From Glycine soja (Eukaryota; Streptophyta; Magnoliopsida; Fabales; Fabaceae), in assembly GCF_004193775.1 (NCBI RefSeq), contig NC_041018.1, positions 33,114,913-33,178,912 of the forward strand: 64,000 nucleotides of DNA, given 5' to 3'. Position numbers and translations under genes: made by a program. Shown here in pieces: positions 21,951 to 33,068 of this stretch (the first letter of the stretch is position 1; every line of letters starts with the position of its first letter). The notes beneath the pieces are model-generated. The model was not told the origin of the DNA, did no database searches, and saw only the letters and a program-made list of their open reading frames with translations.

Positions 21951-23910
21951 ATCCGACGACGAGTCCCTCGAAGGTACTAATACCTGGGACCCGACCATCG
22001 ATTTCAAGCAAAAAACGGATCAGACGGAGAGTGAAGACGACGAAGATGTGGGACTTCCCCCGGAGTTGGAGAAGATAGTCGTCCATAAGGACCAAGAGAT
22101 GGGGCCTTATCAAGAAGAGACGGAACTAGTAGACTTAGGAACTGACAGTGGGAAAAAGGAAGTAAAGATAGGCACGAGTATGACCGCACCCATCCGTGAA
22201 GAATTGATGGCCCTGCTAAAAAACTACCAAGACATCTTTGCCTGGTCGTACCAAGATATGCCCGGTTTGAGTTCGAACATCGTACAACACAGATTACCTC
22301 TAAATCCTGAGTGTTCCTCGGTAAAACAAAAGCTGAGGAGGATGAAGCCCGAGACATCATTGAAAATAAAAGAAGAGGTAAAGAAACAATTTGACGCTGG
22401 TTTTTTGGCTGTCGCTCGGTACTCAGAATGGGTTGCCAACATTGTACCAGTCCCCAAGAAGGATGGGAAGGTGCGAATGTGTATAGATTATCGGGACCTG
22501 AATCGAGCCAGTCCCAAGGACAATTTTCCTCTGCCACACATCGATATCCTCGTGGATAATACGGCCAATTTCGCTTTGTTTTCCTTCATGGATGGGTTCT
22601 CCGGTTACAATCAGATAAAAATGGCGCCGGAGGATATGGAAAAGATTACCTTTGTCACCCTGTGGGGGACGTTCTATTATAAGGTGATGTCCTTTGGACT
22701 CAAGAATGCCAGGGCAACTTATCAACGGGCTATGGTGGCTTTGTTCCACGATATGATGCACCGAGAAATCGAGGTTTATGTGGATGACATAATTGCCAAG
22801 TCTAAAACCGAGGAGGAACACCTTGTTAACTTGCAGAAGTTGTTCGAAAGGCTTAGGAAATATCAATTGAGGTTAAACCCCGCTAAGTGCACCTTCGGGG
22901 TCAAGTCAGGGAAATTGCTAGGTTTCATCGTAAGCTAGAAAGGGATAGAGGTGGACCCCGAAAAGGTGAAAGCCATCCTTGAGATGCCGAAACCCCGTAC
23001 CGAGAGGCAGGTCCGAGGTTTCCTGGGACGTTTGAATTACATTGCTAGATTCATATCACAGCTCACTGCTATTTGTGAGTCGTTGTTCAAACTCTTACGC
23101 AAAAACCAATCCGTCCGCTGGAACGAGGATTGCCAAGAGGCGTTTGGAAGGATCAAACAGTGTCTCATGAGCCCTCCCGTGCTTATGCCGCCGGTACCGG
23201 GAAGGTCTCTTATCTTGTATATGACGATTTTGGATGAGTTGATGGGATGTATGCTGGGGCAACATGACGAGTCCGGGAAGAGAGAGCGCGTTGTCTACTA
23301 CTTGAGTAAGAAGTTCACGACCTGTGAAAAGAACTACTCCCTGCTCGAAAGAATGTGTTGTGCTTTAGTCTGGGCGTCCCACCGTTTAAGACAATACATG
23401 CTAAGCCATACCACCTGGTTGATATCCAAGATGGACCCGGTTAAGTACATCTTTGAGAAGCCTGCTTTCACAGGGCGGATCGCCCGGTGGAAAGTTTTGC
23501 TATCCGAGTTCGATATAGTCTATGTCACCCAAAAGGCGATAAAAGGAAGCGCCTTGGCAGATTATTTGGCTCAGCAGCCTCTCAACAACTATCAACCCAT
23601 GCATCCCGAATTCTCGGATGAGGACATCATGGCCTTGTTTGAGGAAAAGCTAGACGAGGACCAGGACAAGTGGATCGTGTGGTTTGATGGAGCGTCAAAC
23701 ATTTTAGGCCATGGCATTGGAGCAGTATTGATCTCTCCGGACAATCAATGTATACCTTTCATAGCCAGGCTAGGGTTCGACTGCACCAACAATATGGTTG
23801 AGTATGAAGCGTGTGCCCTGACCATCCAGGCAGCGATTGACTCCAATGTCAAGCTACTCAAGGTGTACGGGGACTCAGCATTGGTGATTCACCAGCTGAG
23901 AGGAGAATGA
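21951..23910 (+). pseudogene. Gypsy reverse transcriptase, RNase H and second RNase H (two stops)
   Basis: RT copies the element RNA into DNA; RNase H removes the RNA strand. Visible motifs in order: VPVPKKDGKVRMCIDYRDLN, LFSFMDGFSGYNQIKM, VMSFGLKNARATYQRAM, then the YVDD active site at about 22777. The frame is stopped by TAG at 22936-22938 in GFIVS*KGIEV, where the family usually has Gln. It continues through the connection and RNase H1 region (YYLSKKFTTCEKNYS). A second, archaeal-type RNase H starts WIVWFDGASNILGHGIGAVL, with MVEYEACALTIQAAI and GDSALVIHQLRGE. There a TGA (23908-23910) replaces the usual Trp codon. Both stops look like single C-to-T or G-to-A changes. Confidence 0.85.
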
Positions 23911-25398
23911 GAAACTAGAGACCCCAAGCTGATACCCTACCAAGCCTATATCAAGGAATTGGCTGGTTTCTTTGATAAGATCTCCTTCCATCACGTTCCC
24001 CGAGAGGAAAATCAAATGGCAGATGTGCTTGCCACTTTGGCGTCCATGTTCCAACTAACACTGCACGTGGACCTACTGTACATTGAGTTCTGGTGTTGTG
24101 GAAAACCCGCACATTGTTGTCGGGTGGAAGAGGAACGGGACGGTAAGCCTTGGTATTTCGATATCAAGCGATACGTTGAAAGCAAAGAGTACCCACCGGA
24201 GGCTTCCGACAACGACAAAAGGACATTGAGGAGATTGACGGCCGACTTCTTCATGAGCGGAAGCATACTATACAAGAGAAACCATGACATGGTTCTGCTA
24301 CGTTGCGTGAACGCTAAAGAAGCAGAAAACATGCTGGGGGAGGTCCATGAGGGCTATTTTGGTACGCACGCTAATGGGCACGCCATGGCTAGAAAAATCT
24401 TAAGGGCAGGTTACTATTGGCTCACCATGGAGAGCGATTGCTGTCTCCATGTGAGGAAATGTCACAAATGCCAGACATTCGCAAACCATGTCAACGCTCT
24501 ACCCCTGCCTCTGAATGTCTTGGCCGCGCCGTGGCCATTTGCCATGTGGGGAATAGACGTGATTGGGGCCATTGAACCCATAGCTGCAAATGGACATCGT
24601 TGCATCCTAGTGGCAATCGATTACTTCACTAAGTGGGTCGAAGCCGCGTCGTACGCTAGCGTCACCAGGAGTGTGGTGGTCAGGTTCATTATGAAGGAAA
24701 TCATCTGCCGATACGGTTTGCCGAGGAAGATTATCACGGACAACGACACCAACTTGAATAACAAGATGATGGGGGAAATGTACGAGGAGTTTAAAATCCA
24801 ACATCACAATTCCACGCCCTATCGACCAAAGATGAACGAAGCCGTGGAAGTAGCCAATAAGAATATCAAGAAGATTATCCAGAAGATGACCGTGTCATGC
24901 AAAGATTGGCACGAGATGCTCCCATTCGCGTTACACGGTTACCGAACCTCAATGCGCACGTCAACTGGGGCAACACCGTTCTCGTTGGTATATGGAATGG
25001 AGGCTGTGCTACCGTTTGAGGTGGAAGTCCCGTCATTAAGAATCTTGGCGGAATCTGGATTAAAGGAATCAAAATGGGCCCAAGCACGTTTCGATCAACT
25101 TAATCTCATAGAAGGCAAGCGTTTGGCCGCCATGAGTCATGGGCGTTTGTATCAGAAACGAGTGAAGAAAGCTTTTGACAAGAAAGTACGTACGCGCCGG
25201 TTCAGTGAAGGGGACTTGGTGTTGAAGAAAGTCTCCCAAGCTCTGAAAGACAACAGAGGGAAGTGGGCCCCAAACTACGAAGGGCCTTTCGTTGTAAAAA
25301 AGGCTTTCTCCAGAGGGGCCCTAGTGCTCATCAACATGGATGGCGAAGAGCTACCTTCACCCGTGAACTCCGATGTTGTCAAGCGGTACTACGCTTAG
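23911..25398 (+). pseudogene. Gypsy integrase (end of pol)
   Basis: The same reading frame continues past the TGA. FHHVPREENQMADVLATLAS ends the second RNase H. The zinc-binding HHCC region spans HEGYFGTHANGH to RKCHKCQTF. The catalytic core has its first Asp in FAMWGIDVIG, the second in IITDND (the family usually has TDNG, so Gly to Asp), and Glu in AVEVANKNIKKI. The C-terminal part (SEGDLVLKKV, GKWAPNYEGPFVV, YYA) is typical; no chromodomain is seen. The frame ends with TAG at 25396-25398. Integrase itself is uninterrupted, but lacks an intact upstream polyprotein. Confidence 0.85.
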
Positions 25399-27350
25399 GA
25401 TCTGGGGCAATTGAGGAAAGTCGCTGCATGTTCTTTTATTTTTGTTTGTCCTTCTTGGTTTCCCCCAGGGATTCCTATCCTCTGTAATTTCTCATCGCAG
25501 TCTTTTGAAAGGAAAGAACATGGGATTGAGGTTCCGATCCTCACTTTGTGTCTCAAACTATGTCTAGAATTTGATAACCTGAGCCTTTTTGCTCAGTCCA
25601 TGGGATGCCCCAAGCGCTTAATTAAAACTGAACCTGACCAGCTTTCACTAAAAGGATTATTGCATTTGAAAACGCTCATGCATATGCATACACATGCATA
25701 TTTTGTTATCTTATGACAGGAGCAGAATCGTCTGAGGCAATGGTCAGATGCCGCGCCAGATCCAGAGGCAGAGACCAATCAAGGTAAACAGTAATGCGGC
25801 CACAGTTTGTTGCGTAATGTCTTTTCCTGCTTTCAGGTACTTAGGGATGGATGCAAGTAGAGGCTAGGATCACGATCGATAGATCGTCGTCCCATGCCCA
25901 GCTCTGGACAAGCGGAAAGCGCAGCTGGGAGGCAGCCTAGTATCCTTTAAATTCCCAGTAATTATTACTGTTGTGTCTTTAAAGTAAATGTCGGATGCCT
26001 AATCTACCTTAAGGGGGTTTGAGTAAGCGAACGTCGACCCGTAAAGAGCGCATACCTGTGTTCTCCCAAAAAAAAAAATACAGGTTAGCTCACCTAGGCG
26101 AGCACCCCTACACCTGGAAACATAAAAATGAGGGAGGGGGAGTTTCTCTCCACCCAAAACTCTCCTCCCTCATTCAAAAACGCAAACACCCACGGGATTT
26201 GCAGATTTTTGCCCCTAGGCCGCTATTTTTGCGCTTTTGCTTCCATTCTTAGTGTTTTTGGTCACTCTATACAAGTAAGTGCACTACCCTTTGGTTTCTA
26301 GCTTTCCATTGATGCCTTTTATGCTTTGAATGGTACATAATTTTGCCAATTCCGTGAGACAATTTAGGGCAAATTTGGGCTTTGTTTCTTTGAATTGAGG
26401 GGTTGTAGGGGATAGCCTTAGGCCTAGGTTGTGTTCTGAAATGATGGGGCAGGCCACATTGCCCCTATTCCCTTGTTATTGGCACCCAAAAGTGTGCCCA
26501 CCAAGTGCTCGGTGAAATGCCTCAATGGAATTTGGGCATGGTTTTGTGAACTTTGAATTGTGGGGTTGACTTGTGTGTGTATGGACAACATGTAGAGGTT
26601 AGAATAAGTGCCCAAATTAAGGACTTGGACCTAGGAATCCAAGCCTTTGGTTTTGAGTGCAAGAAAGCATGAAAATGAAAGCATTGTGATAGGGATTTCC
26701 CTTTAGGCCAACAGCTGATTTTTGGGGCTGCACTATGATGTTTGCCTTACACCTAGATGTTTGAGAATGTAGTTCATCATGCACATATAGATGTAGAGTA
26801 GGTGGCAAAATACCTCACAAGATATATGTATGTTGCATGTAGATTGCAAAAAGATACCTCGCCAAAAACCTTGTTGAATTGAAATGTAATTTGAGTAGCA
26901 AGATACTTGAATACGCATGAAATGTAATTTTCTTTGGTAGCAAAAAATACTTCAAATATGCATGTGTACAAGTTTAGCAAAGACATGTGTGTATATGATC
27001 TTTGGGTAGCAAAAATACTTCAAGTATGCATGTGTATAAGTTTAGCAAAGACATGCATGTATATGATCTTTGGGTAGCAAAAATACTTCAAGTATGCATG
27101 TGTATAAGTTTAGCAAAGAAATGCATGTATGTAATTTGGGTAGCAAAATGCTTTGAATGTACATGAGTATAGTTTTTAGATATCGGAGCATCTTGCGTGC
27201 ATGTATGATCATAAAAGTATGTATGTGAGTTTGCCCTAAATTTAAATTGATGTTTGTGTTGGAAGCAGTTGTATGCCATTTTTACTTGGTCAGCCTTTAA
27301 AATGACACTTCCTTGTAATTTGACTTTCCAAACGTTTGTCTTCACAGGAA
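25399..27350 (+). other. Gypsy spacer between pol and 3' ORF, with leader-like and intron-like sequence
   Basis: Non-coding. Around 26130-26275 a C-rich stretch resembles a 5' leader, and it ends with a strong donor ACAA|GTAAGTGC (GT at 26275). The acceptor TTTGTCTTCACAG ends at 27347, three bases before the ATG of the 3' ORF. The resulting 1073-base interval is T-rich and lacks open frames, as a plant intron would. A 'gctcacctaggcgagcac' palindrome-like block lies at 26086-26104. Confidence 0.45.
26880..27170 (+). repeat. ~68-bp tandem repeat, about four copies
   Basis: Units contain TTTGGGTAGCAAAAATACTT and GCATGTGTATAAGTTTAGC. Two central units (starting about 26996 and 27064) are almost identical; outer ones are diverged. 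It lies inside the putative intron ahead of the 3' ORF. Confidence 0.75.
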
Positions 27351-28601
27351 ATGGCTCCGAAAAAGCTTTCCACAAAGAGGTCTAGAAGAGACATCGCAGC
27401 GGAAGGGTCCAGTGCCACCCCCGAGTTTGATAGCCACCGTTTTCGGAGCGCCGAGCACCAATAGCGCTTTGAGGCCATCAAAGGATGGTCGTTCCACAGA
27501 GAGAGGCGTGTCCAGCTCAGAGAGGATGAGTATATAGACTTTCAGGAAGAGATAGCTCACAGACATTGGACGTCGCTGGTGACTCCCATGGCTAAGTTTG
27601 ACCCAAAGATAGTCCTGGAGTTCTATGCTAATGCTTGGCCCATAGAGGAGGGAGTGCGAGACATGCGTTCATGGGTGAGGGGTCAGTGGATTCCCTTTGA
27701 CGCAAATGCCCTCAGCCAGTTCCTGGGTGGCCCGCTAGTTTTGGAGGAAGGCCAGCAGTGTGAGTTCAACCAGAGGAGGAACAGGGTCGACGGGTTCGAC
27801 GAGGAGGCCATTACCCAGCTGTTATGCACACCGGGGTAGGATTTCGCTCGGACCGCTGTGGGGAGGCAGGTGTGGATCATGCGCACCAGCATGACCACCT
27901 TGACCCAGACGTGGATGATACTGCTGCTCAGCAATGTCTTGCCTAGCGATAATAACTCCGATCTCCCTCTGCCTAAGTGCCAGTTGGTGTATGCCATCCT
28001 GACACGGATGAGCGTCCACGTGGCCCAAGTGATTGCTGACGCCATCTATTTGTTTGCAGGTATGCCACCCACCAGGCACCCTCTGGACCCGGATAAGTCT
28101 AACAGGGCCCTGGGGTTTCCGGGGTTGATCACGGGTCTCTGCCAGTCATTCGGGGTTCCCGTCACCCCCAGTAAGGTGATCCGACCGCCGATCACCCGGG
28201 CCTTCATCGAGAAGTACTGCACGCCTAGGCAGGCACAGGGTGATGCACATCAGGCCGCAGACGCACTGCCACCACCTCATCAGACCGATCCCGTTGGATC
28301 ACTAGGCATGGAGCGTTATCTACAACACTTGGTTCGCCAGCAGGCGGCCAACCACTGGGGGCAGGTGCAGATACATGAGTGTCTCTACCGGTTCAGCCTT
28401 AGTCAGCAGGGGCAGGGTTTCGCTCCTTTTGCATGTCCTACTCCAAAGCAATTTGGGGCTGAGGTCGCATGGCCCGGAGATTGGCCCGAGGCCCAGGCAG
28501 GGGAGGAGCCTGCAGGATCCCCCGGTGAGGCAGAGGAGGCCCGTATGGATGAAGAAATGACGGACTTGCTCGGTTTCTTGGGAGGAAGCGGAGCCACGTG
28601 A
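27351..28601 (+). pseudogene. Gypsy 3' ORF in envelope position (plant transposon-protein domain type)
   Basis: A 417-codon frame runs from ATG 27351 to TGA 28601, broken by TAG at 27462 and TAG at 27837. The product starts with a basic MAPKKLSTKRSRRD segment, then RHWTSLVTPMAKFDPKIV and LEFYANAW, WVRGQWIPFDANALSQFLG, DLPLPKCQLVYAIL, a Pro- and His-rich stretch, and a Gly/Glu-rich acidic tail. It resembles the 'putative plant transposon protein' domain found after pol in Tat and Athila elements. No signal peptide or membrane helix of an envelope is evident. Function unknown. An acceptor-like TTCACAG lies just before the ATG. Confidence 0.7.
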
Positions 28602-30340
28602 CCGAGGTCATCGCACTTTTGTTATTGACATTACTGTTTTTTGTTTGTTTGCTATTGACGTTACTGTTTTTTGTTATTGTCTATATTGCTATTGACATTA
28701 TTGTTTTCTGTTATTGTCTATATGGTTACTAACGTTACTGTTATTACTTTTTGTTTCTGTTAGAATTTTTGGCGTTATGGCTCTCAGTTATTTCGTCACT
28801 GTTTTTTGCGACTTACCATTTCATGCATTTTTTCGTTTATCTTGCGGTTAGACGTAAGTAGGTGGTGTGCGCCCCCGTCCACACGATCTTTTTAGAGAGA
28901 AAAAGAAAAAAGGAGAGGAAATGAACAAATGATAATAACTTAAAGAGAAGGAAAAAAAAAAGGGGGAAAGAAAGAAAAAATAAGAGAAAAAAAAGAAAGA
29001 AAAAAGAAAAAAAAGAAGAAAAAGTTGTCTAGCTAAGAAAACCAACATGCTTTTGAAAGGAGATAACTTCCAGCTTTTCAATGATCATAACCAGTTTTTG
29101 AAAAAAAATGTGAATACACCTGAAGAGTGAATGCTGTGAAAATTTTTCCGAACGCCCAAAACAGACTCGGATGAATGCATGAATTGATAAAAGAACATAT
29201 TTTGGAAGCACTGGGTTGACTTAAATACAAAAAATGAATCCTGAGCCGTAGCATCACATGACCATAAAAACTTGACACTTGAGTGTCCACATGGGTGCAT
29301 ACATGACTAGTTTTGCATAAAATTTCCAAATCATCATTTGTTGCATGTGTATGATGGAAATAATGTGGGGCATCCCCTTTATCCCCGAACCGTTGGCTAA
29401 ACCTTGACATATACCATGTCCAGCCGTTCTACAAGCCTTGAGCCAAAATCCCAACTTACCATAAACCTTGCCCTCGGAAGAAAACGAAGAAAAGAAAGTT
29501 CCCGATCAAAGAGTCGGAAGAAAGCAAAAAGAGAAAATTCCCAATCAAAGAGTGAGAGAAAGCAAAAAAAAAAAGAAGAAAGAATTCCCGATCAAGGATC
29601 GGAAGAAAAACAAAAGAAATATGCAGAAAAGTCTTTGGACCAGACAATATCTGAACAATACAAAATTGTTACCAAGTAAACAAAAAAAGGAAAGGAAACC
29701 ACGACCTAAAGTGGTCCTCTCCCGTTGATTGCCAACCAAAATCCTGTGCGTCGGTGACTTGTTCGCCTCACACTAAACAAAAACAGAAAAGGAAAAGGCC
29801 AAGGAACACTCAAAGCCAAAGTTCCCACCAAAAGAATCCATTCCCAAGAAAAAATCCTATTGATCCATGATCACGCATGTAATCTTTGATTTGATAGGAA
29901 ATGATTTGCGAAATCAAGTCATGACATATCTATGGTTCGGAATTAGGATGAAACACTTACCTGTGTGAGGTTGATACACTTTGAGTGATTTTCTTCTATT
30001 TTTGTTGAACCTAGTGTTTCCTTTAAATGGTCATTTAGAAGCGAAATGCTAAAACGTCCAAAATCTCATTTATGGTTATGAGAAAATTTCATCAGCATAC
30101 TCTCCTTCCCCGGTAGACACATTGTTTTTCATCCAAAAGGCATATGTTGCTCTGATCAGTTGGAAGTTTTGTCTCTTTACTAAAGCATGTTCGCATTTTT
30201 AGTGAAGAAAACACCGAGACTATTTTAGTCTCCCAGTTATCCAGAACTACGTAGGTTTGAGTTCCTCATTGAGGATACATAGGAACAAGAGCCTCGCTTT
30301 TGTCGGACGCCCCACAATCTCTGTCATACTGGCCCTGAGG
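28602..30340 (+). other. Gypsy 3' untranslated spacer with purine tracts and short repeats
   Basis: No coding sequence. It contains 'tattgacattactgtttttt' type repeats at 28620-28760, a nearly pure A/G tract at about 28893-29023, and imperfect ~45-bp repeats with TTCCCGATCAAAG at about 29480-29620 within another purine-rich run. From 30238 to 30315 a block with AGAACTACGTAGGT and TTGAGGATACATAGGA recurs, diverged, inside the LTR at 32350-32430. Confidence 0.6.
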
Positions 30341-30900
30341 TCATGTGACATGCGGAGACAAATTATGGTCATTCTGCACACCTTTTCGCCATCGAGAAAC
30401 GATCGTGTCCGATGGCACGCAGAGATAAATTATGGTCATTATGCGCCTTTTGTCATCCAGAAGCGGCGAGCCTGATGACATGCAGAGACAAATTATGGTC
30501 ATTCCACACACCTTTTCGCCATCCAGACACGATCGTGTCCGATGGCATGTAGAGACAAATTATGGTCATTCTGCGCCTTTTGTCATCCAGAGGCGGCGAG
30601 CCCGATGACATGCGAAGACAAATTATGGTCATTCCGTACACCTTTTCACCATCCAGACACGATCGTGTCCGATGGCACGCAGAGACAAATTATGGTCATT
30701 CTGCGCCTTTTGCCATCCAAATACGATCATGTCCGATGGCACGCGGAGACAAATTATGGTCATTCTGCACCTTTTTCCATCCAGATACAATCGTGTCCGA
30801 TGGCACGTAGAGACAAATTATGGTCATTCTGAACCTTTCGTCATCCAGAGGCGACGAGCCCGATGACATGCGGAGATACCTTATGGTCATCCGCGCCTTT
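30341..30900 (+). repeat. Minisatellite of ~65-bp units with ~130-bp higher-order period
   Basis: Nine units share GACAAATTATGGTCATTC. Unit starts fall at about 30361, 30428, 30491, 30558, 30621, 30688, 30752, 30816 and 30879, so spacings alternate 67/63 at first. Two unit types alternate: one carries the palindrome ACACGATCGTGT, the other GGCGGCGAGCCCGATGACA. Open frames through it are a by-product of the period. Tandem arrays upstream of the 3' LTR are a known habit of Tat/Ogre elements. Confidence 0.85.
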
Positions 30901-31075
30901 CGTTAATCGAGAGGAACGAATTTGGCAGTATCAGGATGATGTTGGTCATTCGGTACTGATCATTTTCAAAATTTTTGCAGGTTCTGCTGGCGGGGAGATT
31001 GACCGGCCGAATGGTGTTCCGCTCGAACGAAATTAGTGTCTTATCTTTACTTCCCTTTTATCTCCAATAAAAGAC

Positions 31076-31092
31076 AAGTAAAGAGGGGCAAC
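31076..31092 (+). other. Polypurine tract of the gypsy element
   Basis: AAGTAAAGAGGGGCAAC directly precedes the 3' LTR start TGTCATACCC. It is the expected primer site for plus-strand DNA synthesis. The duplicate is at 38773-38789. Confidence 0.75.
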
Positions 31093-32749
31093 TGTCATAC
31101 CCTAATTTCATTCGGGGACCATCTATTTGTTGGGATGCAACCCTTGCTTGACCACTTCGAGGTACTTAACACCCATCGTTAGGCAATCCGCGAAGTTCTG
31201 TGACATGTCGGGAGTTGAAAGGAAGTGTTAATGCGCAATCCGTAAAGTTCCGTAACATTTCGGAAGCCATAAAGGGGACGATTGCATAATCCGTAAGGTT
31301 TCGTGACATCACGGAAAGAAAACAAGTATCGTTACGTAATTCATAAAGTTTCGTAACGTTACAGAATAAGAATCAGCAGAAAAGGGCAGAGGGAGTGTAT
31401 TTAGTAAACAGGGGTGTGCAAATAGCAATCAGGCCCACTTGGGCCTTCCAGGATCTTCCAACAGAAGGCAATGCCTTCTGGTGGAAGCCACCTAGCTCGC
31501 TTGGTGGAAGCAACCTCACCTCCCTCTTTTCCCTTATAAATAGTGAAAGATGGCAGAACAAAAATGTTCAACCATCTTGGTATCTGAGAATCACTTAAAA
31601 TTAGTGAGAAAAATTATTTTCGTGAAGAAAATCTAAGCCGAGGCACTTCCGTAACGCTTCCGAGACGTTTCTGTGGGCGATTTCGTGAAGATTTTGCACC
31701 ATTCTTCATCGTTCTTCGTTCGTTCTTCGTCGTTCTTATGTCTTCAATCGATAAGTTCCCAAAATTGAACTTTTCAATTCATTCTATGTACCCTTAGTGG
31801 TCCCCACTTGTTTCGCGTGCTTTTATTTTTATTTCATTTACTTTCCGTACCCCCTTTTTGACGTACTCTAGTCATTTATTTAAGTCATTTTCTCGCGTAA
31901 TCAAAAATAAAATAAATTTCCACCGATCATTTGAATTGTAACATCTTTTAATTTTTGTTAGAATAAAATCCGACCGATCTTTCATGCCGTAACCACGTTT
32001 AAAACCAAAAAGAGGCAAAATAATAATATGAAACTAAGGCTAAAATCAATTCATAAATCAAGCTTTTGTCATCACCTAAAAAAAAACATTTTTAAGGTTC
32101 AACGCCTTGAAATGGTCTTTTCCGCTTTTATTGGTTAAATGTGGATTTTTAAAAGCCTAAAATCAACGCATAGCTTTCTCACCTCTTTCAAAAAACCAAG
32201 AGATCGTTAATGGTCCAATGCCTTAATGTTTTCTCTCCCTTCAAAAGAATCGAAAGATCGTTTAATGGTCCAACGCCTTAAATGACCTTTTATTCAATCA
32301 AAATATATCTTGCAAAAAAGGATAAAAACAACTTAACCAACGTTTAGTTCTGGAAGAACTACGTAGGTCTGATTTCCTTACCACAATTGAGGAATACGTA
32401 GGAGCAAGGGAAACACCCCTGTCGGCCACAAAAAGAAAAAATATAAAAGGCATAAAAAGACATAAGAACATAAAATAGGGAAAATAAAACAAATTGAAGT
32501 CATGTTTGCACACTTGATTAAAAGGCTGTCATCCCTTGTGACGGACGTGTGGGGTGCTAATACCTTCCCCGTGCGTAAATACAACTCCCGAACCTTTCAC
32601 TTAAAGTTCGTAGACCACGTCTTTTTCCGATTTTTTTGACGTTTTCCTTAAATAAACGTTGGTGGTGACTCCGCACATTTTCCTTTCTTGGAAGACGCAC
32701 CCACTCGTAAGCCCCGTGTCGCCCTCCGGTCGAAGGGTAGGTTGCGACA
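31093..32749 (+). repeat. 3' LTR of the gypsy element (1657 bp)
   Basis: Starts TGTCATACCC, ends GGTTGCGACA. TATA box TATAAATA at 31535-31542, U3 repeats upstream of it. The downstream half has short repeats around 'caacgccttaaatgacctttt' (32100-32300) and the TACGTAGG-containing block at 32350-32430. Target duplication TATGT follows at 32750. Confidence 0.9.
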
Positions 32750-33068
32750 TATGTTAATCAAAATCTATAACCTTTTTGCAATGGAAGATGTTATAATAAA
32801 TAAGTTTTTAAAACCCTCATCTAGTGACAAAAAGTGGTCTGTCGTCCAATGAGATGCAAAACTTGTCTTTTAGTAGAAAACTTTGTGTTTAAAGTGTGAC
32901 AATAATGAAAAATTAAATACTTTAGTAAGCTAATGAAGAACCATAAAAACATACATTGTTTTATACTGGTTCACTCAACCTTCAACCTGAGCTACGTCAA
33001 GTTTTCCTTTACCAACCAATAAAGGGTTCCACTAATTAACCTTGATTACAACAAGTGTTATTTCCTAC
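32750..33068 (-). repeat. R1 host fragment, piece 2
   Basis: It continues 19626-19689 across the gypsy insertion: 'gttaatcaaaatctataacc', then 'ttttatactggttcactcaa' and 'gttccactaattaacc', in the order seen in R1a and R1b. It is cut at 33068 by the Sirevirus LTR and resumes at 51935 (after the target duplication). Confidence 0.65.

Larger units (their letters stand above)
19690..32749 (+). mobile_element. Tat/Ogre-type Ty3-gypsy retrotransposon, 13 kb, defective
   Basis: The ends are TGTCATACCC and GGTTGCGACA, flanked by a perfect 5-bp duplication TATGT (19685-19689 and 32750-32754). Order inside: truncated 5' LTR, protease, G-patch-like segment, intron, RT, RNase H, second (archaeal-type) RNase H, integrase, spacer with repeats, a 3' ORF, purine-rich and minisatellite spacer, polypurine tract, full 3' LTR. 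The second RNase H before integrase and the long 3' region with tandem repeats are marks of the Tat lineage, which includes Ogre. The primer site, most of gag and ~960 bp of the 5' LTR are deleted. Stops and a frameshift make it non-autonomous. Confidence 0.85.

Noticed and set aside
30257..30890. Overlapping open frames of 60-96 codons on both strands (and their twins at 37954-38587)
   Set aside because: They are produced by the ~65-bp tandem repeat, whose period keeps frames open; the peptides are internally repetitive and unlike any protein.
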